The notes: a model not told the origin generated them from the letters alone. Counted from the stretch's first letter, positions 6,457 through 13,993 are shown. The stretch is DNA of 14,284 nucleotides from JBBRMY01 sp038230595 (GCA_038230595.1 JBBRMY010000058.1:1-14284); one strand, 5' to 3'. Made by a program: numbers and translations.

Positions 6457-8529
6457 TCAGGAAACTTCCGCTCCGCTTTCAATATCAGTGTCAACTGTTA
6501 CTAAAGTAAGCTTGTCATTTAATTTGGCTGCCAGAAGCATTCCCTGAGATTCAACTTTCATAAGCTTAGAAGGTTTAAGATTATAAACTATGATCACTTT
6601 TCTGTTTATTATGCTTTCAGGAGTATAGAATTCCGAAATACCTGAAACTATTTGCCGTTCTTCATCTCCAACCTGAAGCTTTAATTTTAAAAGCTTTTTG
6701 CTGCCTTCGATCTTCTCAGCAGTAATAACTTTTGCAACTTTAAGAACTACTTTTTTAAAGTCATCAATACTTATTACAAGATTATCGTTACTAACAGTAA
6801 CGTTTTCAGTAATTTTGACTTTTTGTATAACTTCTTTCTTTGGCTTCTCTTTATCAACTGCATCAGATTCCGGTTTATCCTCTGCTTTATCTTCTTCTAT
6901 GAATGGAAATAAAATGTGGTTATCACCCAGAGAATTACCCTCTGTTAAGAGTTTTTTGCCAATATTTTCCCATTTAAGTTCGCTGCTTCCGGCATTCAGA
7001 ATTCCAAAAATACTTTTTGAAGTATTTGGCAGAACTGGTTCGATCAAGATGGATATGTTATAACAAAGATTCAGGCATGTATTTATGATTGAAGCACATC
7101 TGTCATTTTCATCTTTAACCTTTTTCCACGGCTCATTGTCATTGAAATATTTATTGCAGGCACGGATAACATTAAATGTTTCGCTTATTGCATCCTTAAA
7201 GTGATATTCATTATAATGCTTTCCAATGACTTCAGATTGTGAAGAAGCATAGGCTAAAATATCTTCATCTTCCTTTGCAGTCTTTCTGTCAGCAGGTACC
7301 TTATTTTCAAATTTACTTTTTGCAAAAACAACAGTTCTGTTAATAAAATTACCGAGTATTGCAGCAAGCTCATTGTTATTCTTTGTTCTGAACTCATCCA
7401 TCTCAAAATCCGTATCCCTGTTCTCAGGCATAGACGATGCAATGCTGTATCGAATAACATCTGCCGGATAAATTTTCACAATATCTTTCACAAGCGAGCC
7501 AACACCCTTGCTCTTTGAAAACTTTTCGCCATTTAGATTCAGAAATTCATTTGCAGGAACATTGTCTGCCAGAATATATTCACCATGAGCCATTAACATG
7601 GCAGGAAAAATTATCGCATGAAAAATAATATTATCTTTGCCGAGAAAATGGATCATCTTCGTATCTTTTCCGTACCAATAATCTTTCCATTTATCAGGAG
7701 TGCCGTGAGTTTCAAATAGATCTTTTGTAGCTGAGATATAACCAACAGGTGCTTCTATCCAGACATAAATAACCTTATCTTTAAATTCTTCGACGGGTAC
7801 TTTTACGCCCCATTTAAGATCGCGCGTTACTGATCGGTCTTCAAGCCCTGATTTTAATAAGCCAAAGCAGTAATTAAGAACATTTGGCTTCCATTTCTTT
7901 TTTGATTCCAGCCATGTTTTTAATTTTTCTGAATAATCAGAAAGAGGGAAGTACAGATGCTTGGATTCTTTTACAACAGGAATATCTCCTGTTAGCTTTG
8001 ATCTTGGATTGATGAGATCAAAAGGTGATAGCAGCTTGCCGCAATTTTCGCATTGATCACCGCGTGCATCTTCATATCCGCAATGCGGACATTCGCCAAG
8101 AACAAACCTGTCTGATAAAAAACGCTGTTCTTTTTCGGAATATAACTGCTTTTCAGTTCTTTCTTTAAAAAGTCCTTTCTTATAAAGATCTAAAAAGAAT
8201 TGCTGAGCAGTTTCAATATGAACCTGCTTTGAAGTTCTTGAATAAATATCGAACGACACTCCAAGATCTTCATAAGCTTTTTTATTTGAAAAGTGATACT
8301 TGTCTATAACCTCCTGAATTGTAATGCCTTCCTCGATAGATTTTACTTCCATTGCAGTCCCGAATTCATCAGAGCCGCAGACATAAATTATATCCGCACC
8401 TGTTAATCTTTTATATCTTACAAATATATCGGCAGGAAGTATTGAACCGGCAATATGTCCAAGATGAGTATAACCGTTAGCATACGTTAACGCAGAGGTT
8501 ACTAAAAATTTTTCTTTATTTTCTGGCAT
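6457..8529 (-). CDS. metG: Methionyl-tRNA synthetase with C-terminal tRNA-binding domain
   Basis: Charges tRNA-Met with methionine in the cytoplasm. Seen in order, 690 aa: the HIGH-type ATP motif HLGH (22-25) after SALTYANGYT; a zinc-binding insert with four cysteines (C147, C150, C160, C163, spaced CPHC and CENC), a MetG1-type knuckle; YVWIEAPVGYISAT of the methionine pocket; the KMSKS loop as KFSKS (336-340); an alpha-helical anticodon domain; a charged Asp/Glu/Lys-rich linker at about 550-580; and a C-terminal OB-fold tRNA-binding domain (about 585-690) with VSGISEFYTPE and NLKPSKLMKVESQGMLLAA, which dimerises the enzyme in E. coli. The length matches the long, dimeric class. A gap of 44 nt separates it from the upstream DCC gene, and folP follows at once. 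Confidence 0.97.
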   Translation of the reverse strand: MPENKEKFLVTSALTYANGYTHLGHIAGSILPADIFVRYKRLTGADIIYVCGSDEFGTAMEVKSIEEGITIQEVIDKYHFSNKKAYEDLGVSFDIYSRTSKQVHIETAQQFFLDLYKKGLFKERTEKQLYSEKEQRFLSDRFVLGECPHCGYEDARGDQCENCGKLLSPFDLINPRSKLTGDIPVVKESKHLYFPLSDYSEKLKTWLESKKKWKPNVLNYCFGLLKSGLEDRSVTRDLKWGVKVPVEEFKDKVIYVWIEAPVGYISATKDLFETHGTPDKWKDYWYGKDTKMIHFLGKDNIIFHAIIFPAMLMAHGEYILADNVPANEFLNLNGEKFSKSKGVGSLVKDIVKIYPADVIRYSIASSMPENRDTDFEMDEFRTKNNNELAAILGNFINRTVVFAKSKFENKVPADRKTAKEDEDILAYASSQSEVIGKHYNEYHFKDAISETFNVIRACNKYFNDNEPWKKVKDENDRCASIINTCLNLCYNISILIEPVLPNTSKSIFGILNAGSSELKWENIGKKLLTEGNSLGDNHILFPFIEEDKAEDKPESDAVDKEKPKKEVIQKVKITENVTVSNDNLVISIDDFKKVVLKVAKVITAEKIEGSKKLLKLKLQVGDEERQIVSGISEFYTPESIINRKVIIVYNLKPSKLMKVESQGMLLAAKLNDKLTLVTVDTDIESGAEVS

Positions 8530-8573
8530 TTGAGAAATTACCGATATTTAAAAAGTTATACAATTCATTAGGC

Positions 8574-9002
8574 TCATAAGAATTTTGCACGCATTTCTTT
8601 TGAAGGTATCATGCATGAATCTTTTTTCCCGAACCATTTGTATCTGTTCTTTGCAATGAACTTGTAAAAATAATCGCGTACACCTTTTGGAATAAATATA
8701 TAACTATAGAGCAGGCTGTAAATTCCATCCAGCTTTTTTGCGATTCTTAATGCAGCTGTTGATTTTTCGTATGCCTTGCCGCCTTCGATCAGAATGATAG
8801 TTTCAGGATCATCAAATTTAAAATTATATTTTTTGCTCAGCATTTCTCCTGCTTCAGACTGGTAAGCTGCAAATCTGAAATTATCCTTGCTGTCATTTTT
8901 TATAATGAAGTTAACTGATGCATTGCAGAAATTGCAAACACCGTCAAATACTACGATAGATTTGTCAGTTATTAATTCAGAGTCCATCTTTGTTTGGCTC
9001 AT
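8574..9002 (-). CDS. DCC-family (DUF393) thiol-oxidoreductase-like protein
   Basis: A 142-residue protein of the DCC family (DUF393), predicted to have a thioredoxin-like fold; physiological role not known. Seen: the family signature VVFDGVCNFCN with D20-G-V-C and the CxxC pair C23/C26; RFAAYQSE; an ILIEGGKAYEKSTAALRI segment typical of the family; and a C-terminal DSCMIPSKEMRAKFL in the place of the usual C-M-V-P end. No signal peptide is seen, so it is probably cytoplasmic. Start: ATG at 9002 overlaps the cupin gene by 26 nt; an in-frame ATG at 8987 would cut the overlap to 11 nt and lose five residues. Probably co-transcribed with the cupin and metG; no functional link to them is evident. 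Confidence 0.9.
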   Translation of the reverse strand: MSQTKMDSELITDKSIVVFDGVCNFCNASVNFIIKNDSKDNFRFAAYQSEAGEMLSKKYNFKFDDPETIILIEGGKAYEKSTAALRIAKKLDGIYSLLYSYIFIPKGVRDYFYKFIAKNRYKWFGKKDSCMIPSKEMRAKFL

Positions 9003-9360
9003 GACCTCTTCTTACTCTGTCAAGCTTAAAGGCAGGTATGCAAAAGGATACATATTCACATTCTTCTTCAAACGGATTTGAATATTTTACTCTTGCTCCT
9101 TTTTTGATACAGATCGATTGATTCGGATGAAGAATAATAATATCATTATTAATATGTATCTCTTTTTTCCCGCTAATGATATATGTGATCTCATCGAAAT
9201 CACATGTTTGGAATGGCTCACTCCAGCCGGCAGGGGCTTTCATATGTGCTACACTGTAATCGCCGGTATTTATGCTTGCAGCTCCGAAATGCTCTTCTAT
9301 CAGCTTACCGTCATCTGTGGGAACAATGAACGGAGCAGTTTGTATTTCATATTCTGTCAT
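8977..9360 (-). CDS. Small cupin-domain protein lacking the usual metal-binding histidines
   Basis: A 127-residue single-domain cupin-like protein. Seen: a beta-strand-rich pattern with cupin motif 1 represented by GWSEPFQTCDFDEITYIISG, and motif 2 by the segment around HPNQSICIKKGARVKYSN. In metal-binding cupins motif 1 carries HxH and a Glu and motif 2 a His. Here only Glu57 remains; the HxH is replaced within EPFQT and the motif 2 His position is occupied by Lys/Tyr. It may therefore bind a small molecule without catalysis or bind no metal. The NPFEEECEYVSFCIPAF tail looks conserved. It is the first gene of the minus-strand cluster, with the ATG at 9360-9358 and a divergent intergenic region upstream. 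Substrate unknown. Confidence 0.82.
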   Translation of the reverse strand: MTEYEIQTAPFIVPTDDGKLIEEHFGAASINTGDYSVAHMKAPAGWSEPFQTCDFDEITYIISGKKEIHINNDIIILHPNQSICIKKGARVKYSNPFEEECEYVSFCIPAFKLDRVRRGHEPNKDGL

Positions 9361-9468
9361 GTACTGGCTTAAAATTTAAAAAAAATAATTGGATTTATAT
9401 TTTTATATAATCTTATTTGATATAATATTACGAATTAAAACCTTTTATAAAATTTAATTCAAAATCAT
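9361..9468. promoter_or_regulatory. Divergent intergenic region with candidate -10 boxes
   Basis: This 108-nt, extremely AT-rich gap separates the cupin gene (minus) from the first GyrI-like gene (plus), so it should hold promoters for both directions. On the plus strand TATAAT occurs at 9406-9411 and 9421-9426, the second 43 nt before the ATG at 9469. No convincing -35 hexamer sits 16-18 nt upstream of either, so the boxes are only candidates. No hairpin operator or long inverted repeat is obvious. Confidence 0.4.
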
Positions 9469-9939
9469 ATGGAACCTGTTATTAAAGATTTTCCGGAAAT
9501 AAAAGCAGTAGGATTAAGGTATATCGGGAAAAACGAGAATAATGAGATCCCTGAAATGTGGGATGAGTTTATGCAGCGAACGAAGGAGATAAAGAATTTG
9601 AAAAAAGAAGGCTATGCATTTGGAGTGTGCAGCCCGATGAGCAAGAATACTTTAGAGAACGGATTTGAATATACTGCCTGCCTTGAAGTAAATGACTTTG
9701 ACGGAATTCCTGACAAAATGGCAATGGTGGATATTCCTGCGGGTAAATATGCTGTGCATACTTATAAAGGGAAAATCTCCAATATAAAAGATATCTATGA
9801 TTATATTTTCGGAACCTGGAGAAAAGAAACAAAGCTGACAGTGGACAATGACAGAAGTGATTTTGAACTTTACGATGACAGATTTAAAGGAGAAGCCCAT
9901 GACTCCGAAGTTGATATTTATATTCCTATTAAAGATTAA
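9469..9939 (+). CDS. GyrI-like/AraC effector-binding domain protein, first of tandem pair
   Basis: A 156-residue stand-alone small-molecule-binding protein of the GyrI-like (AraC effector-binding, SHS2-type) fold; some relatives are transcription-factor ligand domains, others inhibit gyrase or act as cyclopropanoid hydrolases. Seen: MEPVIKDFPEIKAVGLRY (the family's opening strand), a central helix around EMWDEFMQRTKEI, a second repeat-like half starting YTACLEVNDFDGIPDKMAMV, GKYAVHTYKG before a long helix, then FELYDDRF and a DSEVDIYIPIKD end, where GyrI-like domains typically finish E-(x)n-IPIK. No DNA-binding domain is attached. It is followed after 11 nt by a paralogue. It is about 1.3 kb from gyrA, but a link to gyrase is conjecture. 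Confidence 0.85.
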   Translation: MEPVIKDFPEIKAVGLRYIGKNENNEIPEMWDEFMQRTKEIKNLKKEGYAFGVCSPMSKNTLENGFEYTACLEVNDFDGIPDKMAMVDIPAGKYAVHTYKGKISNIKDIYDYIFGTWRKETKLTVDNDRSDFELYDDRFKGEAHDSEVDIYIPIKD

Positions 9940-9950
9940 AGTAAATAAAT

Positions 9951-10418
9951 ATGGAACCTGAAATTAAAAATTTTCCGGCATTTAAAGCAGTAGGTCTAAA
10001 ATACACCGGGAAAAATGAGAGCAATGAGATTCAGACTCTCTGGGATGAATTCATTTCAAGGCTGCATGAAATAAAAAACACATCTAAGAGCGGTCATACA
10101 TTTGGCATCTATAGTAAAATAGATGAAACTGATTACGATAAGGAATTTGATTATACAGCCTGCATTGAAGTTGATAAATTTGAAGAAGTACCGGATAAAA
10201 TGATAATGATAGAAATTCGAGAGGGGAGATATGCAGTATTTACTCACAGAGGAAGCATAAAAAAAATTCTTGAGACAGATGAATTCATTTTCAAAAAATG
10301 GATGAAAGAAACTGATATTGAAATTGATGGTAGCAGGTACGACTTTGAATTTTATAATGAAAATTTTAAAGGAGAAGCAGATGATTCGGAAGTTTATATT
10401 TATATTCCCATAAAATGA
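9951..10418 (+). CDS. GyrI-like/AraC effector-binding domain protein, second of tandem pair
   Basis: A 155-residue paralogue of the preceding protein; a gapless by-eye alignment gives about 83 identical positions of 155 (about 54%). Shared blocks include KAVGL, GKNE, WDEF, EIKN, YTAC, PDKM, FKGEA, DSEV and the IYIPIK end. Differences cluster in the segment after the first helix (about residues 47-66) and in the 85-110 region, which includes part of the expected ligand cleft, so the two may bind different ligands. Its stop overlaps the phosphatase start (ATGA), implying translational coupling. No Shine-Dalgarno. Function unknown beyond fold. Confidence 0.85.
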   Translation: MEPEIKNFPAFKAVGLKYTGKNESNEIQTLWDEFISRLHEIKNTSKSGHTFGIYSKIDETDYDKEFDYTACIEVDKFEEVPDKMIMIEIREGRYAVFTHRGSIKKILETDEFIFKKWMKETDIEIDGSRYDFEFYNENFKGEADDSEVYIYIPIK

Positions 10419-11062
10419 GTGATGTTATAGCTGTTATCGGAGATATTCATGGATGCTTTTATACATTAAGAGATCTTTATAAAAAATTAGTTCCGCAGAC
10501 ATCTGAGATATATTCAGTCGGCGATCTTGTTGACCGTGGACCGAAATCAAAAGATGTAGTACAGTTCTGTATCGATAAAAATATTAAGCCCGTAAAAGGA
10601 AATCATGAAGACATGATGCTGAAAACACTTGATGGAAAAGACAGCACCGGACATTACATGAACGGAGGGAATGCAACAGAAATTTCATACACAGGTTTAA
10701 AAAAGCATAAGCAGCTGAATGAATACAAAGAAGCTTTAGAAAAAACCGGTCATTATGATTATCTGAATTCATTACCTTTGAAAACTGAAATCGGAAAAAT
10801 TTTAATTTCTCATGCCGGAATAATTGAGAACGGAGATGACAGGTCAATAATGTGGAACAGAACTGAAAAGCTGTTGAAGCTTGATAAATTTCAGATCATC
10901 GGACACACTCCTGTTAAAGAGCCGGTTTATGAAAAAGGATGGTTCATGAATATCGATACAGGCTGTGTTTATGGTGGTCATCTGACAGGAATATTACTTG
11001 ATAAGCAGAAAGGTAAACTCCTTGAGATCATTCAGGTCAGAGTTCGCGATAGTTTCTATTAA
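10415..11062 (+). CDS. Calcineurin-like metallophosphoesterase (PP2A/PrpA-type Ser/Thr phosphatase or ApaH-like)
   Basis: A 215-residue two-metal phosphoesterase. Every motif of the PPP family is visible: GDIHG at 9-13, GDLVDRG at 36-42, GNHE at 62-65, SHAG with His133, and GH163-164 in IIGHTPV, then NIDTGCVYGGHLTGI at the end. The length matches small bacterial PrpA/PrpB-type phosphatases; ApaH (diadenosine tetraphosphatase) is usually longer, around 270-280 aa. Substrate could be phosphoprotein or dinucleoside polyphosphate. It overlaps the upstream GyrI-like gene by 4 nt, so all three form one operon. No signal peptide, so cytoplasmic. Confidence 0.92.
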   Translation: MSDVIAVIGDIHGCFYTLRDLYKKLVPQTSEIYSVGDLVDRGPKSKDVVQFCIDKNIKPVKGNHEDMMLKTLDGKDSTGHYMNGGNATEISYTGLKKHKQLNEYKEALEKTGHYDYLNSLPLKTEIGKILISHAGIIENGDDRSIMWNRTEKLLKLDKFQIIGHTPVKEPVYEKGWFMNIDTGCVYGGHLTGILLDKQKGKLLEIIQVRVRDSFY

Positions 11063-11097
11063 TCTAAACAAATCCACTCTTTTATCAATAATTTACA

Positions 11098-11126
11098 TTG
11101 AAAAATCTCTGCAAATTAGCTATATT
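11098..11126 (+). promoter_or_regulatory. Sigma-70-type promoter of the tRNA-Ala gene
   Basis: TTGAAA (11098-11103) and TATATT (11121-11126) are separated by exactly 17 nt. Both are close to the TTGACA/TATAAT consensus. Transcription would begin about 11133, roughly 19 nt ahead of the mature tRNA 5' end at 11152. It may also drive gyrA, which begins 48 nt after the tRNA. Inferred from sequence alone. Confidence 0.7.
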
Positions 11127-11151
11127 TTAGCTTACTTTTAAAGGTTTTGTG

Positions 11152-11224
11152 GGGGCTATAGCTTAACTGGTAAAGCGCATCGTTCGCAACGATGAGAGCG
11201 CCGGTTCGATCCCGGTTAGCTCCA
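11152..11224 (+). tRNA. tRNA-Ala (anticodon CGC)
   Basis: A 73-nt cloverleaf. Acceptor stem GGGGCTA (11152-11158) pairs with TAGCTCC (11217-11223) with a G3-U70 wobble, the alanine identity element. D stem GCTT/AAGC; anticodon stem CATCG/CGATG around loop TTCGCAA, giving anticodon CGC at 11185-11187 (reads GCG); 5-nt variable loop; T arm GCCGG-TTCGATC-CCGGT. Discriminator base A11224 is followed by CA, so the 3' CCA is not encoded and must be added by CCA transferase. It lies alone between the phosphatase and gyrA. Confidence 0.95.
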
Positions 11225-11272
11225 CAAAATACTCCACAAATTATTATAATCAAAAAGATTTTCTTCAAATAA

Positions 11273-13744
11273 ATGGCTAACGAAAAAATAATTCCTGTCA
11301 ATATAGAAGAGGAAATGAAATCCTCATATATTGATTACTCTATGTCTGTTATTGTTGCTAGAGCTTTACCTGATGTGCGTGATGGTCTAAAGCCGGTGCA
11401 CAGAAGAGTACTTTATGGAATGGATCAGCTTGGACTTGCTGCTAACCGTTCTTATAAAAAATCTGCAAGAATTGTTGGTGAAGTTCTTGGTAAATATCAC
11501 CCGCACGGAGATAAGGCTATTTATGATACTATGGTAAGAATGGTACAGGATTTTTCTTTAAGATATCCGCTTGTTGACGGTCAGGGAAATTTTGGTTCGA
11601 TAGATGGTGACTCACCGGCTGCTATGAGGTATACAGAAGCGCGTCTTGCGAAGATCGCTGAAACATTAATACAGGATTTAGATAAAAACACAGTTGACTT
11701 CCTCCCTAACTTTGATGATACACTTACAGAGCCATCAGTAATGCCGTCTGTGATCCCGAATCTGCTTATCAACGGATCAAATGGTATCGCAGTTGGTATG
11801 GCAACGAATATACCTCCTCATAATTTAAATGAAGTAATTGACGGAATAACATACCTGATAAAAAATCCTGATGCTGAAATAAAAAAATTAATGAAATATG
11901 TTCAGGCTCCTGATTTTCCAACAGGTGGTATCATTTATGGATTTGATCCTGTAGTGGAAGCTTACAATACAGGTAGAGGTAAAGTAATTTTAAGAGCAAA
12001 GGCTTCAATCGAAGTTGAAAAGAACGGACGTCAGAATATTATTGTAGGCGAGCTTCCTTACCAGGTAAATAAGGCAACTCTCATTGAAAATATTGCGAAC
12101 TTAGTAAGAGACAAAAGGCTTGAAGATATTTCTGCTATCAATGATGAAAGTGATAGAGACGGAATGCGTATAGTTATCGGCTTGAAGAGAGACGGTAATC
12201 CGCATGTTGTGCTGAATAATCTTTTCAAGCATACACAAATGCAGGTTACGTTTGGTATTATCATGCTTTCAATTGTTGATGGTATCCCAAGGATTCTCAC
12301 ATTAAAGCAAATGATGGAATATTTCATCAAGCACAGACTGGAAGTAGTTGTTCGCAGAACAAAATTTGATCTTGAGGCAGCAGAAAAGCGCGCTCATATT
12401 CTTGAAGGATATATAATTGCCTTAGATAATATCGATGAGATCATAAAGCTTATCAGAAAATCGAAGGATGGTCCTACTGCTAAAGAAGGTCTGATGAAAA
12501 AATTCAAGCTGTCAGAAATTCAGGCTCAGGCAATTCTTGATATGAGACTGCAAAGACTTACAGGACTTGAAAGAAAAAAGATCGAAGATGAGTATAAGGA
12601 AGTTATAAAAACTATCGAAAGACTCAGAGGAATTCTTAAGAATGAAGATCTTAGAAGAGAAATAATCATTGATGAGCTAAAAGCAATTAAGGAAAAATAC
12701 GGAGATGAAAGAAGAACTCAGATACTTTACGATGTAAAGAAAATGAATACTGACGAGATGATGAAAGAACTCGTAAAGGAAGAAGATGTAGTTATAACTA
12801 TTTCAAATAAAGGATTTATTAAGAGAATACCTGTCACTTCATATAAATCACAGGGCAGAGGCGGAAAAGGAATTACTGCTGCAAATACAGGAAGCGCTGA
12901 TGATGATTTTGTCGAGCATATGTTTATTGGCTCAACTCATCAGTATATAATGTTCTTTACAGATAAGGGAAAATGTTACTGGTTGAAGGTTTATGATATT
13001 CCTGAGGGAACAAGAACTTCCAGAGGTAAATCAATACTTAATCTTATCGAAAAGGAAAAAGATGAGAAGGTAAACGCCTTTGTAATGGTAAAAGATTTTA
13101 AGGATGATTTCTGTGTTACTATGGTTACAAAATGCGGTCTCATCAAAAAGACAAAGCTAGATGCATATTCTAATATCAGAAAAAATGGTATAAATGCGAT
13201 TAACATTAATTCTAATGATGCCTTAGTTGATGTAAAGCTGACTAACGGGACACAGGAAATTGTTATTGGCTCTCACGAAGGTCAGGCGATCAGATTTAAT
13301 GAATCACTTGTAAGAGATATGGGTAGAACAGCAACCGGAGTAAAAGCGATCAACCTTGCAAAAGGTGACTTTGTTATCGGATTAGTTGCAGTCGCCAGGA
13401 ACAGCGCTACTATACTTGTTGTAACGGATAAGGGATTTGGAAAAAGAAGTGACTTAGGTGATTACAGAGTAACCGGCAGAGGCGGAAAGGGAGTGAAGAC
13501 TGTTAAAACTTCTGATAAAGTCGGTAAGCTAATTTCGATAAAGGAAGTAACAGATTCTGATGACCTGATGATAATTACCAATAAGGGAATTCTGATCAGA
13601 CAAAAAATGAAAGATATAAGAGTCATGTCCAGAAATACTCAGGGTGTGAAGCTGATAAGATTAAGCGATACTGATCATATTTCTTCAGTTGCAAATATTG
13701 TTGAAGAGGAGAGTGTAGATGATCCGGGAAAGCTGTTTGAATAA
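11273..13744 (+). CDS. gyrA: DNA gyrase subunit A
   Basis: Breaks and rejoins DNA in the A2B2 gyrase that introduces negative supercoils; cytoplasmic, quinolone target. Seen, 823 aa: N-terminal EEEMKSSYIDYSMSVIVARALPDVRDGLKPVHRR; the quinolone-resistance-determining region HPHGDKAIYDTMVRM; catalytic tyrosine Y120 in AAMRYTEARL; the coiled-coil/tower region with repeated IL/RLTGLERKKIEDEY; and a C-terminal beta-pinwheel (about 505-810) with the GyrA box QGRGGKG at 527-533, which separates it from ParC. A second RGGKG occurs in the last third of the pinwheel. It ends in an acidic tail. Residue 81, aligned to E. coli Ser83, is lysine, and Asp85 (E. coli Asp87) is kept. No Shine-Dalgarno precedes the ATG. 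The tRNA-Ala lies 48 nt upstream and a strong terminator follows the stop. Confidence 0.97.
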   Translation: MANEKIIPVNIEEEMKSSYIDYSMSVIVARALPDVRDGLKPVHRRVLYGMDQLGLAANRSYKKSARIVGEVLGKYHPHGDKAIYDTMVRMVQDFSLRYPLVDGQGNFGSIDGDSPAAMRYTEARLAKIAETLIQDLDKNTVDFLPNFDDTLTEPSVMPSVIPNLLINGSNGIAVGMATNIPPHNLNEVIDGITYLIKNPDAEIKKLMKYVQAPDFPTGGIIYGFDPVVEAYNTGRGKVILRAKASIEVEKNGRQNIIVGELPYQVNKATLIENIANLVRDKRLEDISAINDESDRDGMRIVIGLKRDGNPHVVLNNLFKHTQMQVTFGIIMLSIVDGIPRILTLKQMMEYFIKHRLEVVVRRTKFDLEAAEKRAHILEGYIIALDNIDEIIKLIRKSKDGPTAKEGLMKKFKLSEIQAQAILDMRLQRLTGLERKKIEDEYKEVIKTIERLRGILKNEDLRREIIIDELKAIKEKYGDERRTQILYDVKKMNTDEMMKELVKEEDVVITISNKGFIKRIPVTSYKSQGRGGKGITAANTGSADDDFVEHMFIGSTHQYIMFFTDKGKCYWLKVYDIPEGTRTSRGKSILNLIEKEKDEKVNAFVMVKDFKDDFCVTMVTKCGLIKKTKLDAYSNIRKNGINAININSNDALVDVKLTNGTQEIVIGSHEGQAIRFNESLVRDMGRTATGVKAINLAKGDFVIGLVAVARNSATILVVTDKGFGKRSDLGDYRVTGRGGKGVKTVKTSDKVGKLISIKEVTDSDDLMIITNKGILIRQKMKDIRVMSRNTQGVKLIRLSDTDHISSVANIVEEESVDDPGKLFE

Positions 13745-13764
13745 AAAATAGTGGCAGTTAAATG

Positions 13765-13790
13765 AAGGGGCGAAAAATTTTTCGCCCTTT
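13765..13790. terminator. Intrinsic terminator of gyrA
   Basis: A perfect 20-nt inverted repeat, GGGCGAAAAA followed by TTTTTCGCCC (13768-13787), extended by a G-U and two A-U pairs to 13765-13790. It begins 21 nt after the gyrA stop. The T-tract after the stem is short (TTT, then GC), so termination may be incomplete. Because the stem is symmetric with internal A and T runs it could act in both directions. Confidence 0.75.
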
Positions 13791-13801
13791 GCTTTATAAG
13801 C

Positions 13802-13948
13802 ATGAAAAAGAAAATTAGTTATAAAAAGTTAGAAAGGTTGTTAGAAGATTTTTATGATCTTAACACTGTCTTGCTCAGATGTAATGAAGAAACATTAGAC
13901 TATGAAGAAGTATTAAAAAAATTAGAAAAAGAGAGAAAGAGGAAGTAG
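13802..13948 (+). CDS. Possible small charged protein, 48 aa
   Basis: An ATG-initiated frame of 48 codons ending in TAG. The peptide is rich in Lys/Glu/Leu, beginning MKKKISYKKLERLLEDFYDL and ending KKLEKERKRK, with two predicted helical heptad-like stretches (LERLLEDFYDL and YEEVLKKLEK) separated by NTVLLRCNEETLD. There is one cysteine. It sits 12 nt after the gyrA terminator stem and shows no Shine-Dalgarno, like its neighbours. Its stop codon is supplied by the first three bases of an intergenic repeat (TAGCTCCG...). It may be real or a chance frame in an A-rich gap; I do not recognise the family. Confidence 0.4.
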   Translation: MKKKISYKKLERLLEDFYDLNTVLLRCNEETLDYEEVLKKLEKERKRK

Positions 13949-13972
13949 CTCCGTAGGAGCGTCCTGTTTGTA
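13946..13972 (+). repeat. Palindromic intergenic repeat, TAGCTCCGTAGGAGCG type, copy 1
   Basis: First of two direct copies 48 bp apart. The shared core is TAGCTCCGTAGGAGCG, then N, CCTGT, three variable bases and TA. The core holds a short hairpin, GCTCC-GTA-GGAGC. Repeats of this look are scattered in intergenic regions of many environmental FCB-type genomes, to my recollection. Origin and function unknown; a REP-like element mobilised in trans is plausible. Confidence 0.8.
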
Positions 13973-13993
13973 GTAAGGAATGAAATAATTTCT

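Noticed and set aside
6453..6494. Longer folP start at 6494 giving 294 residues.
   Set aside because: The added 14 residues are the other-frame reading of the metG end and do not resemble the dihydropteroate synthase N-terminus. I kept it only as an alternative.
6004..6504. Plus-strand open frame of 166 codons opposite folP.
   Set aside because: It lies fully antisense to a folP gene with all family motifs, and its peptide shows no recognisable domain.
6698..7063. Plus-strand open frame of 121 codons opposite the 3' part of metG.
   Set aside because: It is antisense to a low-complexity linker and the tRNA-binding domain of metG; Ser/Leu-rich composition is typical of a shadow frame.
11116..11301. 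Minus-strand open frame overlapping the tRNA-Ala and the first codons of gyrA, with a peptide containing GANRDRTGALIVANDALY.
   Set aside because: This is the antisense of a clear tRNA. Such peptides are a well-known spurious product of tRNA antisense translation.
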